64,000 nt of DNA from Stigmatella aurantiaca DW4/3-1 (GTDB lineage Bacteria > Myxococcota > Myxococcia > Myxococcales > Myxococcaceae), in the NCBI RefSeq assembly GCF_000165485.1, contig NC_014623.1, forward strand, positions 887,501 to 951,500, given 5' to 3'. Position numbers and translations under genes: made by a program. Shown here one piece after another: positions 53,663 to 64,000 of the stretch. The notes beneath the pieces were generated by a model, which did not search any database, was not told the DNA's origin, and worked only from the letters and a program-made list of their open reading frames with translations. How positions within the stretch are numbered: position 1 is the first letter of the stretch; the number at the start of each line of letters is the position of its first letter.

Positions 53663-54814
53663 ATGAGTGGACATCGGATGACGCAGTTGATGGCGGTCGT
53701 CCTCAAGGAGGTCCGCCAGACCTTGAGGGACCGGCGCATCATGGGGCTCTTGCTGGTCTCCCCCGTGATACAGCTCATCGTCTTTGGCTTCGCGGTCAAC
53801 TTCGACGTGGACAAGATTCCCGCGGCGGTGGTGGACCTCGACAGGACGGCCCGCAGCCGCGCCTACCTCAACAGCCTCATGGCCGATGGGACGCTGCGCC
53901 GCGCCGTGGATCTGCCCGATGCCGCCTCCGCGCAGGCCCTGCTCGACGCGGGCGGGGTGTCGGTGGCCGTCATCCTCCCGCAGGGGCTGGACCGCGACGT
54001 CACCCGGCAGCAGACGGCGGACGTGCAGGTGCTGGTGGACGGCTCGGACCCCAACCGCAGCGGCGTGGCGCTCGGCACGACGGCCAACTTCTTCGGACAG
54101 TTGAATGAGAAGGAGGCCGAGTCGCGCCTCCAGGCGCTGAGTGCCGCCCGCGGGGCCGCGCTCCAACTGCCCACCGTGCGGATCCGGCCGCGCGTCTACT
54201 ACAACCCCAAGCTCCAGACGGCCATCTTCATGGTGCCGGGCATCACATCGATGTTGCTGCTGCTGGTGACCACCATCGTGACCGCCATGGGGCTGGCGCG
54301 CGAGCGCGAGATGGGCACGCTGGAGCAGGTGCTGGTGACGCCCATTCCTCCGGGCATCATGATGCTGGGCAAGCTCATCCCCTTCCTCATTGTCGGCATC
54401 TTCGACTTCACCCTGGCGATGACCGTCGGAGCCTTTCTCTTCGACATGCCGCTGCTGGGCAGCTTCTTCTCCGTCTTCGTGGCCACCGCCCTCTACCTGT
54501 CGGCCACGCTCGGCATGGGGCTGTTCATCTCCACGGTCAGCACCAGCCAGCAGCAGGCCTTCATGGGCGGCATCCTCTTCATGCTCCCGGCCATCCTGCT
54601 GTCCGGCATCCTCACCCCCGTGCGCAGCATGCCCGAGTGGTTGCAGCCCATCACCTACATCAACCCCGTGCGCTACTACATCGAGATCCTCCGGGCCGTG
54701 CTGCTCAAGGACGCGGGCTGGGCGGACCTGGGGTTCCAGTTCGTGGCGTTGGGCACCTTCGGCCTGTGCATCGTCACGCTCGCCTCCCGCCGCTTCAGCA
54801 AGCAGCTCGCGTGA
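53663..54814 (+). CDS. ABC-2 type transporter permease (second)
   Basis: 383 residues from ATG 53663 after GGGAGAG; GTG 53642 is less likely. It is a paralogue of the preceding permease, with the same single N-terminal TM, large loop and five-helix domain (IFMVPGITSMLLLLVTTIVTAMGLAREREMGTLEQVLVTP and LTPVRSMPEWLQPITYINPVRYYIEILRAV). The pair probably forms a heterodimer with the two ATPases. With the adaptor and TolC-like protein it makes a complete tripartite exporter, plausibly for the cluster's product. Confidence 0.95.
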   Translation: MSGHRMTQLMAVVLKEVRQTLRDRRIMGLLLVSPVIQLIVFGFAVNFDVDKIPAAVVDLDRTARSRAYLNSLMADGTLRRAVDLPDAASAQALLDAGGVSVAVILPQGLDRDVTRQQTADVQVLVDGSDPNRSGVALGTTANFFGQLNEKEAESRLQALSAARGAALQLPTVRIRPRVYYNPKLQTAIFMVPGITSMLLLLVTTIVTAMGLAREREMGTLEQVLVTPIPPGIMMLGKLIPFLIVGIFDFTLAMTVGAFLFDMPLLGSFFSVFVATALYLSATLGMGLFISTVSTSQQQAFMGGILFMLPAILLSGILTPVRSMPEWLQPITYINPVRYYIEILRAVLLKDAGWADLGFQFVALGTFGLCIVTLASRRFSKQLA

Positions 54815-54956
54815 GCCCGGAAGCCCGGGGGTATTCGGGACCCGGGTCGCGTGAGACCACGGGGAGACCCCCTCTATGGCGTCTTCCAGACAAATCTGTT
54901 AGCCTCGTATGAGTGGAAAATTCTGTTCCCACTTATCCCGGTCGAGGATTGAACGC

Positions 54957-57146
<2,190 letters not shown>

Positions 57147-57164
57147 GGCGGTGCCGGAGGCCAT

Positions 57165-57190
57165 GGGGCTCCGCGTTCTCGCGGAGCCCC
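57165..57190. terminator. Strong hairpin between convergent FAAL-ACP and KAS III genes
   Basis: GGGGCTCCGCG and CGCGGAGCCCC form a perfect 11-bp stem with a TTCT tetraloop, 18 nt after the FAAL-ACP stop. There is no T-run, but the stem is very stable. It can serve the plus-strand gene. Confidence 0.6.
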
Positions 57191-57309
57191 GGCCCGGAGG
57201 CAGTGGCTGAAGGCGGTTCCTGACATCGGCTCCTGAAACACCTGCGCCTCCCAAGCAGGCCCCGGAAGGGGGCCGCTGGGAGGCGCGGACGTTCGTGGAC
57301 TTGCCCTCA

Positions 57310-57349
57310 GCGGGTGGCGGTGGAAGGGGCAGGCGCCCCATCCACCCGC
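57310..57349. terminator. Hairpin downstream of the KAS III gene
   Basis: GCGGGTGG and CCACCCGC form an outer 8-bp stem and GGGGC/GCCCC an inner one, between the KAS III stop (57366) and the first hairpin. It fits a terminator for the minus-strand operon. No T-run. Confidence 0.45.
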
Positions 57350-57365
57350 CGCGAGCCGGGACGGC

Positions 57366-58442
57366 TCAGTACTTGAAGGAGATGACGCCGCACGCCGAGC
57401 CGCTGCCCGTGGGCACCAGCACCGCGCGGTCGCCGCGCTGGAGGCGGTGCTCCTTGATGGCCGTCGCCAGACCCACCGGCACGCCATTGGAGACGCAGTT
57501 GCCGTAGCGCTTGAAGATGTAGAGCGCCTTGTCGTTCACGCCCACCATCCGGAAGATGTGGTCATACACGCCGGCCGACAGCGAGTGGGGGATGACGACC
57601 TTCGCCTCCTCCAGCAGGTGCGGGACCTTTTGCAGCAGCGGGATGGTGTGCGACTTCACGCTCTCGCCGATGCGCTTGCCGAAGGCGTAGAAGAACTCCT
57701 CGCCGCCGTGGGCCTTCTCCAGCGGCATGGGCTCCAGGTCGTACTCGCGGTGGTTGGCCAGCGTGAAGGCGCAGTCCTGGAAGTCATCCGGCTCGCTGAC
57801 GTAGTCGACGTACCAGGGGTTGGCGTCGTCCTTGCTCAGGATGGTCGCGGTGCCCGTCTCGCCCACCGTGGCGCCCCACACCCGCCACTCCATGTCCGAC
57901 ATGTTGCGGATGGAGTACATGATGCTGGACTCGTAGTGGCGGTCCACGCCCGCGTTGAAGCGCGGGCTGCGGTTGAACTCGAGGCTCAGGACGAGGACGT
58001 TGTTGGCGTAGCCGGTTTGCAGCAGGCGCTCCACGACGCGCGCGGTGTGGCTCCAGCCGTTGCAGGCATCGATGATGTCGAAGCACTCCGCCCGCTTCAG
58101 GCCCAGGCGCGAGGCCATCTGGTACGCCGTGGCGGGCTCGCGGTAGCCGCGGCCGACGCCACAGTAGATGACCAGATCGATGTCCTTCGGCTGAAGGCCC
58201 GCCTCAGCGATCATCCGCCGCGTCATGTCCAGGTAGTTGGCGTAGAACGGCTCGTTCTCGGCGCGGACGGTGACTTGCTCGAAGAGGGCCCGGTCCATCA
58301 GCTTGCCGACGATCTCCACCACCCCCGCGAGGGTCTTCTCATCGGGGTAGTACGGCTTGGAGTAGTGGCGGAAGAGGTCCAGGGTTTCCTCCCGGCCAAC
58401 GACGCGCTGGGAGATGTATCGATCGATCGCGGTGAGTCTCAT
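57366..58442 (-). CDS. KAS III-like (beta-ketoacyl-ACP synthase III family) enzyme
   Basis: 358 residues. The thiolase-fold catalytic triad is intact: Cys127 (FDIIDACNGW), His286 (VIPHSLSAG) and Asn315 (GNCVSNGVPVGL). The His loop reads HSLS rather than the HQAN of FabH, and the Asn loop GNCVSN rather than GNTSAA, so it is a divergent secondary-metabolism type (like DarB or PqsC families), not housekeeping FabH. It can form a C-C, ester or amide bond between an acyl donor and a second unit. The last gene of the pab operon, 44 bp after pabA. Confidence 0.85.
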   Translation of the reverse strand: MRLTAIDRYISQRVVGREETLDLFRHYSKPYYPDEKTLAGVVEIVGKLMDRALFEQVTVRAENEPFYANYLDMTRRMIAEAGLQPKDIDLVIYCGVGRGYREPATAYQMASRLGLKRAECFDIIDACNGWSHTARVVERLLQTGYANNVLVLSLEFNRSPRFNAGVDRHYESSIMYSIRNMSDMEWRVWGATVGETGTATILSKDDANPWYVDYVSEPDDFQDCAFTLANHREYDLEPMPLEKAHGGEEFFYAFGKRIGESVKSHTIPLLQKVPHLLEEAKVVIPHSLSAGVYDHIFRMVGVNDKALYIFKRYGNCVSNGVPVGLATAIKEHRLQRGDRAVLVPTGSGSACGVISFKY

Positions 58443-58486
58443 GGGGGTGTCCTTGGGGGCCGGCGGCGGGGCGAGGCGAGGTGCGC

Positions 58487-59103
<617 letters not shown>

Positions 59104-59107
<4 letters not shown>

Positions 59108-60654
59108 GTGGTGCCCCCAGCGAGGTTGTTCAACGCGGTAATCAGGGCGCGGGCCTTGTCCATCGTCTCCAGGTATTCACCCCGGGGATCCGAGTCCGCG
59201 ACAACGGCGCCGCCCACGTTGTAGTAACAGCGGCCGTCTACGACGACGAAGGTGCGGATGACGATGTTGAGGTCCATCACGCCCGAAAAGTCCATGTAGC
59301 CAATGCTGCCGGAGTAGATGCCCCGTTTGACGGGCTCCAGCCGGTCGATGATCTTCATCGCTTCGATCTTCGGCGCGCCGGTCATCGAGCCCCCGGGGAA
59401 GCAGGCCTTGATGAGATCCAAGGGATCCTTGTCGTCCTCGAGCTGGCCGCGGATCGTCGAGACGAGCTGGAAGACGGTGGAGTAGCGCTCGATGACGAGC
59501 AGCTCGGGCACGTGCACCGTGTTGAACTTGCAGACCCGGCCGAAGTCGTTGCGCACCAGGTCGACGATCATCAGGTTCTCGGCCCGGTCCTTGATGTTGG
59601 CGCTCAGGTCCGCCAGCATCGCCTCGTCCTCCTCGTTCGACTTGCCGCGGGGACGGGTGCCCTTGATGGGGCGGCTCTCCGCGACGCGGTTCCGGTCGAG
59701 GCTCAGGAAGCGCTCGGGCGAGGAGGAGACGACGTAGGCCTCCGGCAGGTGGATGTAGCAGGCGAAGGGGGCCGGGTTGATGCGCCGCAGCTCGCGGTAC
59801 AAATCCCACGGGTCCGCGCGCAGCGGCGAGTCGAGGCGGTGGGTGGTGCAGACCTCGAAGATGTCGCCCGCGGTGATGTGGTCCTTGGCCGCGCGCACCA
59901 TGTTGATGTAGCCGGCCTCGTCGAAGTGGGCGTTGATCTCCACCGGGGTGGGCTTGGTGCCCGCGGGCGCCTTGGGAGGGGTCCACTCCGGGGGCGGATC
60001 CTTCTCCATCTGCTGGATGCGGGCGAGCGTCTCGTCCCGCAGGGCCTCGGCGCGGGCCTGCGCGCCCTTCGCGTCGGTGCCCCGGCCCACGATGGACAGG
60101 TAGGACTCGCCGCTCTCGTGGTCGTGGGCGAGCACCACGTCCATGAAGAGCATGTAGATGTCGGGCAGCTCGGGCTGGTCCTTGCCGAGGTCCGGCATCT
60201 TCTCGATGAAGTAGCCCGCCTCGTACCCGAAGTAGCCCATCGCGCCGGTGAGGAAGGGCACGGGGGCGTCATTCGGGGCGCGCTTGACCCGGTACGTCTC
60301 GGTGACGGCGCGCAGCTCGTCGAAGGCATCGGCGAGGTGCTGCTCGACGCGGGGGGCGTCCAAGGTGCTGCCATCCGCGTCGCGCCGGTGGATGATCTCG
60401 ATGCGCGCCTTGCCCTCGGGCGGCACGCCGTGCTGGCGCTTGGCCTTGTAGACGGCGGCCGGGTCGCTGCCCATGAACGAGTAGCGGCACAGCTTGTGGG
60501 GCGCGCGCGCGCTGTCGAGCAGACACGCGTAAGGTTGCTTGCGGAACAGCTCGAAGTACCGCCAGAAGGGAAGCGCGAGCTTCACCGGCTGGACGATGTG
60601 GTGGGGCGGGCTGGGCTTCTTCGTTCCGTCGCGGACAGCGTGAATGGCGGACAT
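59104..60654 (-). CDS. pabB: Aminodeoxychorismate synthase component I
   Basis: 516 residues. The chorismate-binding fold is complete: YVVSSSPERFLSLDRNRV, PIKGTRPRG with Lys331, DRAENLMIVDLVRNDFGR, FQLVSTIRG, FPGGSMTGAPKIEAM and GYMDFSGVMDLNIVIRT. In aminodeoxychorismate synthases the PIKGT Lys forms a covalent intermediate at C2; anthranilate synthases have Ala (PIAGT). This is the main reason for calling it PabB and not TrpE. It makes 4-amino-4-deoxychorismate. ATG 60654 is 8 nt after the ligase stop. Confidence 0.9.
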
Positions 60655-60662
60655 GGGATGTT

Positions 60663-62087
60663 CTAGTTCCTGTCGCGGAGATCAAACAGGCGCTTGGCCT
60701 TGAACTCCGTCCGGGGAAGGGTGCCAGGAGGGACCAGCTTCACGTCGACGACGATGCCCAGGGAGCCCTTGAGCTTGCGCGACAGCCGCTGCTCCTGCGC
60801 CTCGAGGTCCTCCATCGAGGCGCCTGGCTGCAACTCAGTGGTGAGGAGGATCTCGTCCATGTCGTTGACGTGGGTGATCTCGATCTTGAACTCGTCGCCG
60901 ATCTCCGGCTGGCTGCGGATGCTGTCCTCGAGCAGCGCGGGGAGGAACGCCAGGCCGCGGATCTTGATGAGCTGGTCGTACCGCCCGGCCAGCCCGCCAA
61001 TGGCGCGCGCGTGGGTGCGGCCGCACGGGCACGGCTCGCGGGTGAGCGACACCCAGTCGCCCATGACGTAGCGCAGGATGGGCTGGGCCTCGCTGAAGAG
61101 GTTGCTCACCACGAGCACGCCGCGCTCGCCATCGGGCACGGGCTTGAACGTCTCGGGATCCAGCACCTCGGGGATGTAGGCGTCCTCCATGAAGTGGGTG
61201 TCCACGCGGCCATCCGCGCGGTTCACCTGGTACTCACAGGTGTAGCCGAACGGGGACATGGCGACTTCCGTGCAGCCGAAGTCGTCGTTGATGCGCGCGC
61301 CCCACAGCTCCTCGATGCGCTGCTTGGTGGCGGGCACGCACGCGCCGGGCTCGCCCGCGCAGACCAGCAGCCGGATGGAGCTGTCCTTGGGGGACTTGCC
61401 CTGCTCCTGCATCTGCCGCCCGAGGTAGAGCGCGTACGAGGGGGTGCACAGCAGCACCGTGGGCTTGTAGGTCTCGATGAAGATGATGCGCCGCTCGGTG
61501 TTGGCCCCGCCGCCGGAGATGACGGGGATGCCCATGTGGTTGAGCGCGTAGTGCAGGCCCCAGAAGGCCACCGAGGTGCCGTAGGCGAAGCAGTTGATGG
61601 CGATGTCCCCGCGGCGCACGCCCATGGCGTGGAGCGCGCGCGCGCCGTGCCAGGACCACATCTCCCGGTCGAACGACGTGTGGCGGAAGCTGCGCGGGTG
61701 CGCCGCGGTGGTGCCCGAGGTGCTGAAGAGCATCCACCCGCGCTCCAGCCAGTCCGACTGCTGGAGCGGCGAGAAGGTGCCCCAGGGCGGGTTCTTCTGC
61801 TGGTCCACGAGCCACTCGTCGCGCAGGGTGACGGGCACGCGGGGCAAGTCCTCCACCGAGCGCACCGAGTCCGGGCCCAGCCCGGCCTGCTCGAACTTCT
61901 GACGGTAGAAGGTGCTGCGGTGCCACAGGTACGTGTAGGCGCCGGCCACCTTCTCGTCCTGGATGCGCCGCAGCTGCTCCCGGGGAAGGGCCTCCAGCGA
62001 GGGGCTCCAGATCTTCGCGTTGGCGGGGGTGTTCCAGTCGTGAACGTGCTTGCGCACCAATTCACACCATTGCTCGCGGTGACTCAT
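60663..62087 (-). CDS. PaaK-like aryl-AMP/CoA ligase
   Basis: 474 residues. It starts with an ATGA overlap of the class IV enzyme stop at 62084-62087. Adenylation signatures: FSTSGTTAAHPRSFRHT (P-loop), TPSYALYLG, FGCTEVAMSP, MGDWVSL, and EPCPCGRTHARAIGGLAGRYDQLIKIRG, the Cys-Pro-Cys-Gly-Arg-Thr segment characteristic of the phenylacetate-CoA ligase family. These enzymes activate aryl acids; in this operon the best candidate substrate is p-aminobenzoate. Whether it loads CoA or an ACP is not clear; no stand-alone ACP is seen, only the ACP on the FAAL. Confidence 0.85.
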   Translation of the reverse strand: MSHREQWCELVRKHVHDWNTPANAKIWSPSLEALPREQLRRIQDEKVAGAYTYLWHRSTFYRQKFEQAGLGPDSVRSVEDLPRVPVTLRDEWLVDQQKNPPWGTFSPLQQSDWLERGWMLFSTSGTTAAHPRSFRHTSFDREMWSWHGARALHAMGVRRGDIAINCFAYGTSVAFWGLHYALNHMGIPVISGGGANTERRIIFIETYKPTVLLCTPSYALYLGRQMQEQGKSPKDSSIRLLVCAGEPGACVPATKQRIEELWGARINDDFGCTEVAMSPFGYTCEYQVNRADGRVDTHFMEDAYIPEVLDPETFKPVPDGERGVLVVSNLFSEAQPILRYVMGDWVSLTREPCPCGRTHARAIGGLAGRYDQLIKIRGLAFLPALLEDSIRSQPEIGDEFKIEITHVNDMDEILLTTELQPGASMEDLEAQEQRLSRKLKGSLGIVVDVKLVPPGTLPRTEFKAKRLFDLRDRN

Positions 62088-62971
62088 GTCGAGGCTTGCT
62101 TCTCGTGATGGATGAGTTGATGGAGGGCAGCGCGCAGCTCGCGGGTGAAAGGCCCGGGCGCTGGGTGGAAGGAGTGCTCGTTCAGTTGTTGAACGGGCAG
62201 GCACTCCATGAGCGAGTTGGCGAAGAACAACTCGTCGGCTTGCAGCAGGGTGTCCAGCGAGAGCCGCGTCTCGGTGGGCTCCAGCCCCACGGACGGGGCC
62301 AGTTGCAGCAGGGCTTCGCGGGTGATGCCGGGCAAGCAGCCGCTGGCGAGGTCCGGCGTGAGCAGGCGCCGGCCCGAGACGGCGAAGATGTTGGACACCA
62401 GCCCCGACACGACGTGCCCGGCCACCGCCAACTGCACACCCTCCACCATGCCGTCGCGGTCGAGCTCCTGGCGCGCGATGATGCTGGGCAGGTAGGCCCC
62501 GCCGCTCTTGATGGTCGGATCCAAGCACTCGGGCGGCACCTTGCGGGGGCCCACGACGCGGGTGCGGATGCCCCGCGCATAGGCCTCCTCGGGGTAGGAG
62601 CGCAGAGGCTTGACGGTGATGGAGAAGACGGGGTTCTCGAACCCCTTGGTGCTGATGCCCGCCCCGCCCTCACCCCGGCTCAACGTGACCCGGATGGCGC
62701 AGTCCGTGTGGGGGCTGCGCGCCACCGCCTCCCGGACCTGCGCGGCCAGCGTCTCCGGGGAGCCCGGCAGCCGCAGGGCCAGCACCTGGGCCGAGTGCGC
62801 CAGCCGCTCCAGGTGTCGCTCCAGCCGGAACACATGCCCCCCGTAACCCCTCAACGTCTCGAAGGCGGCATCGCCGAAGAGATATCCCCGTTCATTCACG
62901 GAAACCTGGGCTTCCGTGTCTGTCACGAAGCGGCCGTTCAGGAAGACAACGTTGTTTTTCGCCGTTTCCAA
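62084..62971 (-). CDS. Class IV PLP enzyme (PabC/aminotransferase-like)
   Basis: 295 residues, TTG start; an upstream in-frame TAA at 62975-62977 excludes earlier starts. The fold is class IV aminotransferase: VSVNERGYLFGDAAFETLR, Arg in GGHVFRLERHLERL, the PLP Lys155 in DPTIKSGGAYLP, and SNIFAV. The family Glu that contacts the PLP ring nitrogen (usual form G-x-V-x-E-G-x-x-S-N-I-F) is Ser189 here (GHVVSGLVSNIF). Its operon with PabA/PabB suggests aminodeoxychorismate lyase, which would yield p-aminobenzoate, but the substitution makes a modified activity possible. Confidence 0.75.
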   Translation of the reverse strand: METAKNNVVFLNGRFVTDTEAQVSVNERGYLFGDAAFETLRGYGGHVFRLERHLERLAHSAQVLALRLPGSPETLAAQVREAVARSPHTDCAIRVTLSRGEGGAGISTKGFENPVFSITVKPLRSYPEEAYARGIRTRVVGPRKVPPECLDPTIKSGGAYLPSIIARQELDRDGMVEGVQLAVAGHVVSGLVSNIFAVSGRRLLTPDLASGCLPGITREALLQLAPSVGLEPTETRLSLDTLLQADELFFANSLMECLPVQQLNEHSFHPAPGPFTRELRAALHQLIHHEKQAST

Positions 62972-63036
62972 TTTTTACAGGGATACCATAGTGTTTCTAA
63001 TCTAGCAAGAGCGTTTTTTTACATTCATAAGCGAAC

Positions 63037-63537
63037 CTATGACGCAGGAGCGCTTGCGCTGGGGGCGGCAAGGCACTCCTGGGTGCGCGCCAGGCACCGG
63101 ACCATGGACTGGTGGAACGAGCCCCGGATGAGGGCGGAGACCACCGGGTAGACGAGGGGGGTGGTGAGTTCAAAGACGTAGACCCACTCCACATCGGTGC
63201 CCCCCTGGGGGCCGGGCGTGAAGGTCCACACGCCATGGCCGGAGCGGAGCAGCCAGGAGAGGGGCTTCTTGAAGCCGCTGGCGAGCTGGTACTCGTGGCG
63301 CTTGGGGCGGTCGAGCACGGTGATGAGGCGCTCCATGACGGAGCCATCCGTGCCGTGGACCCGGCAGGTGGCGCCCTCCCGGAGGGGGCCGCCCCCCACC
63401 ACTTCCGTCCGGACGACCCCCGGAATGCGCCCCGTGCCCTCGAAGGTCTTCGCGGGCGCCTCCTCGGAGGTGACGAAGTCGTAGACCTGCTCGGGGGGGC
63501 GATGGATGTGGATGCGCGCTGAGGTGACGACCTTCAT
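63037..63537 (-). CDS. SRPBCC (START/polyketide cyclase-like) protein
   Basis: 166 residues, ATG after AGGAG. The start VVTSARIHIHRPPEQVYDFVTS is typical of the SRPBCC helix-grip fold, with a hydrophobic cavity. No catalytic residue can be picked out. It lies 65 nt upstream of the pab operon on the same strand and may be its first gene. It could bind, cyclise or transport a hydrophobic intermediate. The C-terminus is Ala/Ser-rich. Confidence 0.8.
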   Translation of the reverse strand: MKVVTSARIHIHRPPEQVYDFVTSEEAPAKTFEGTGRIPGVVRTEVVGGGPLREGATCRVHGTDGSVMERLITVLDRPKRHEYQLASGFKKPLSWLLRSGHGVWTFTPGPQGGTDVEWVYVFELTTPLVYPVVSALIRGSFHQSMVRCLARTQECLAAPSASAPAS

Positions 63538-63612
63538 TCCTTATCTCCTGGAAAATTACGCTAACGCAGGAGGCCAAGAAGGTGCAATAATCTACTTTTG
63601 CTGGAAAAAAGA

Positions 63613-63643
63613 AGCCCGGCCACGCACGAGGCGAGGCCGGGCT
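63613..63643 (-). terminator. Rho-independent terminator of the FadL-like gene
   Basis: A perfect 9-bp inverted repeat (AGCCCGGCC with GGCCGGGCT, 13-nt loop) is followed on the minus strand by TTCTTTTTT. This is the most convincing terminator of the window. It lies 43 bases after the stop of the porin gene. Confidence 0.88.
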
Positions 63644-63685
63644 GGGAAGCGTCCGGGGCGAGAGGCCCCGGTGTGGGCAGGGCGG

Positions 63686-64000
63686 CTACTTCAGGGAGTA
63701 GCCCAGCGTGAGGCCGAAGATGTGGCCATCGCCGTCGTAGGCGCCGGAGATGCCGGGGATCGTGCTCTTGGTGTTGCCCAGGAAGATGTACTGGTAGCCC
63801 AGGTCCACGCGGACGGGGTTGAGCGCATAGCCCACGCCGGCGGCCAGACGGTAGCGGTCGGCGTCGGGCAGGTCGGGCGACAGGGTGTTCTCGGGGCTGG
63901 GGGCCCGGTCAAAGGCGGTGCCCAACCGGACCAGGAAGTTCTCGGTCACCTTGAACTCGGCGCCGAGGTGGAAGTTCCACGTGTTCTCCCAGAACTTGGG
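63686..64000 (-). CDS. FadL/OmpP1-like outer membrane protein, C-terminal part (5' end outside window)
   Basis: About 104 C-terminal residues are visible, with the frame open to the window edge. The alternating hydrophobic strands (NFLVRLGTAFDRAP, YRLAAGVGYALNPVRVDLGYQYIF, HIFGLTLGYSLK) and the C-terminal aromatic residue of outer-membrane beta barrels fit the last strands of FadL/TodX-type channels. It probably carries hydrophobic compounds across the outer membrane. Membership of the neighbouring lipid cluster is possible but not shown. Confidence 0.8.
   Translation of the reverse strand, partial: PKFWENTWNFHLGAEFKVTENFLVRLGTAFDRAPSPENTLSPDLPDADRYRLAAGVGYALNPVRVDLGYQYIFLGNTKSTIPGISGAYDGDGHIFGLTLGYSLK

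Noticed and set aside
54845-54862. GG-N10-GC spacing upstream of the FAAL-ACP gene
   Set aside because: Only the spacing fits. TGGC, TTGC and the flanking bases do not, unlike the two sites at the efflux region.
62975-62989. Short MVSL frame (ATG to TAA) just upstream of the class IV enzyme start
   Set aside because: Four codons ended by TAA; it only shows that the real start must be the TTG at 62971. A leader-peptide role cannot be supported.

Overview
The window is high-GC DNA and reads as a myxobacterium (Myxococcota, probably the Stigmatella/Cystobacter/Archangium side). Signs of this are the dense lipoprotein genes, a MYXO-CTERM-like C-terminal anchor, ECF and sigma-54 regulation, GAF/PAS kinases, TPR-CHAT and TPR-cNMP proteins, and a large block that looks like specialised metabolism. 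Genus is an inference. No rRNA, tRNA, CRISPR array or replication origin was seen.

Region 1 (1-14 kb) is mostly ordinary cell-envelope and stress biology: a vWA lipoprotein cut by the window edge, a secreted PHB-depolymerase-like esterase with Ig domains, a SpoIIAA-like protein, a relic of a D-2-hydroxyacid dehydrogenase, a translationally coupled CHASE2 cyclase / SH3 protein / M48 protease operon, an exported alpha/beta hydrolase, a fatty acid desaturase, and an ECF sigma / zinc anti-sigma / Spy-like triad. Region 2 (14-20 kb) has a methyltransferase, a TPR-CHAT protease-like protein, a GH92 mannosidase pseudogene split by a small TA-flanked inverted-repeat element, and cutC. Region 3 (20-40 kb) has msrA, an M20 peptidase, a GAF-PAS histidine kinase, an ornithine cyclodeaminase-like gene, NmrA-like, SprT-like and DUF2203 genes, an extracytoplasmic operon (BNR propeller, lipoprotein, YVTN propeller, dihaem cytochrome c), an exported methyltransferase-like lipoprotein, two TPR-cNMP regulators and an aldo-keto reductase.

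Region 4 (about 39.7-64 kb) is the most interesting part. It holds a PhlG-like hydrolase, a SEC-C protein, a Rieske oxygenase, a class II DAHP synthase, a five-helix membrane protein, an NtrC-type two-component system, a complete tripartite ABC efflux system (TolC, membrane-fusion protein, two ATPases, two ABC-2 permeases), a fatty acyl-AMP ligase fused to an acyl carrier protein, a KAS III-like ketosynthase, PabA and PabB, a PaaK-like aryl-AMP ligase, a class IV PLP enzyme, an SRPBCC protein and the end of a FadL-like porin. Component I carries the PIKGT lysine of aminodeoxychorismate synthases, not the PIAGT of anthranilate synthases. With a PabC-like enzyme this predicts p-aminobenzoate. 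The inferred logic is: DAHP synthase boosts shikimate flux, PabB/PabA/PabC-like make p-aminobenzoate, the PaaK-like ligase activates it, the FAAL-ACP activates a fatty acid, the KAS III-like enzyme joins or extends acyl units, Rieske and possibly reductase or hydrolase enzymes tailor, and the ABC/TolC pump exports. Two good sigma-54 (-24/-12) promoter matches lie in the single tolC/efflux intergenic region beside the NtrC-type regulator. This suggests co-ordinate, autoregulated control. The product is not known to me.
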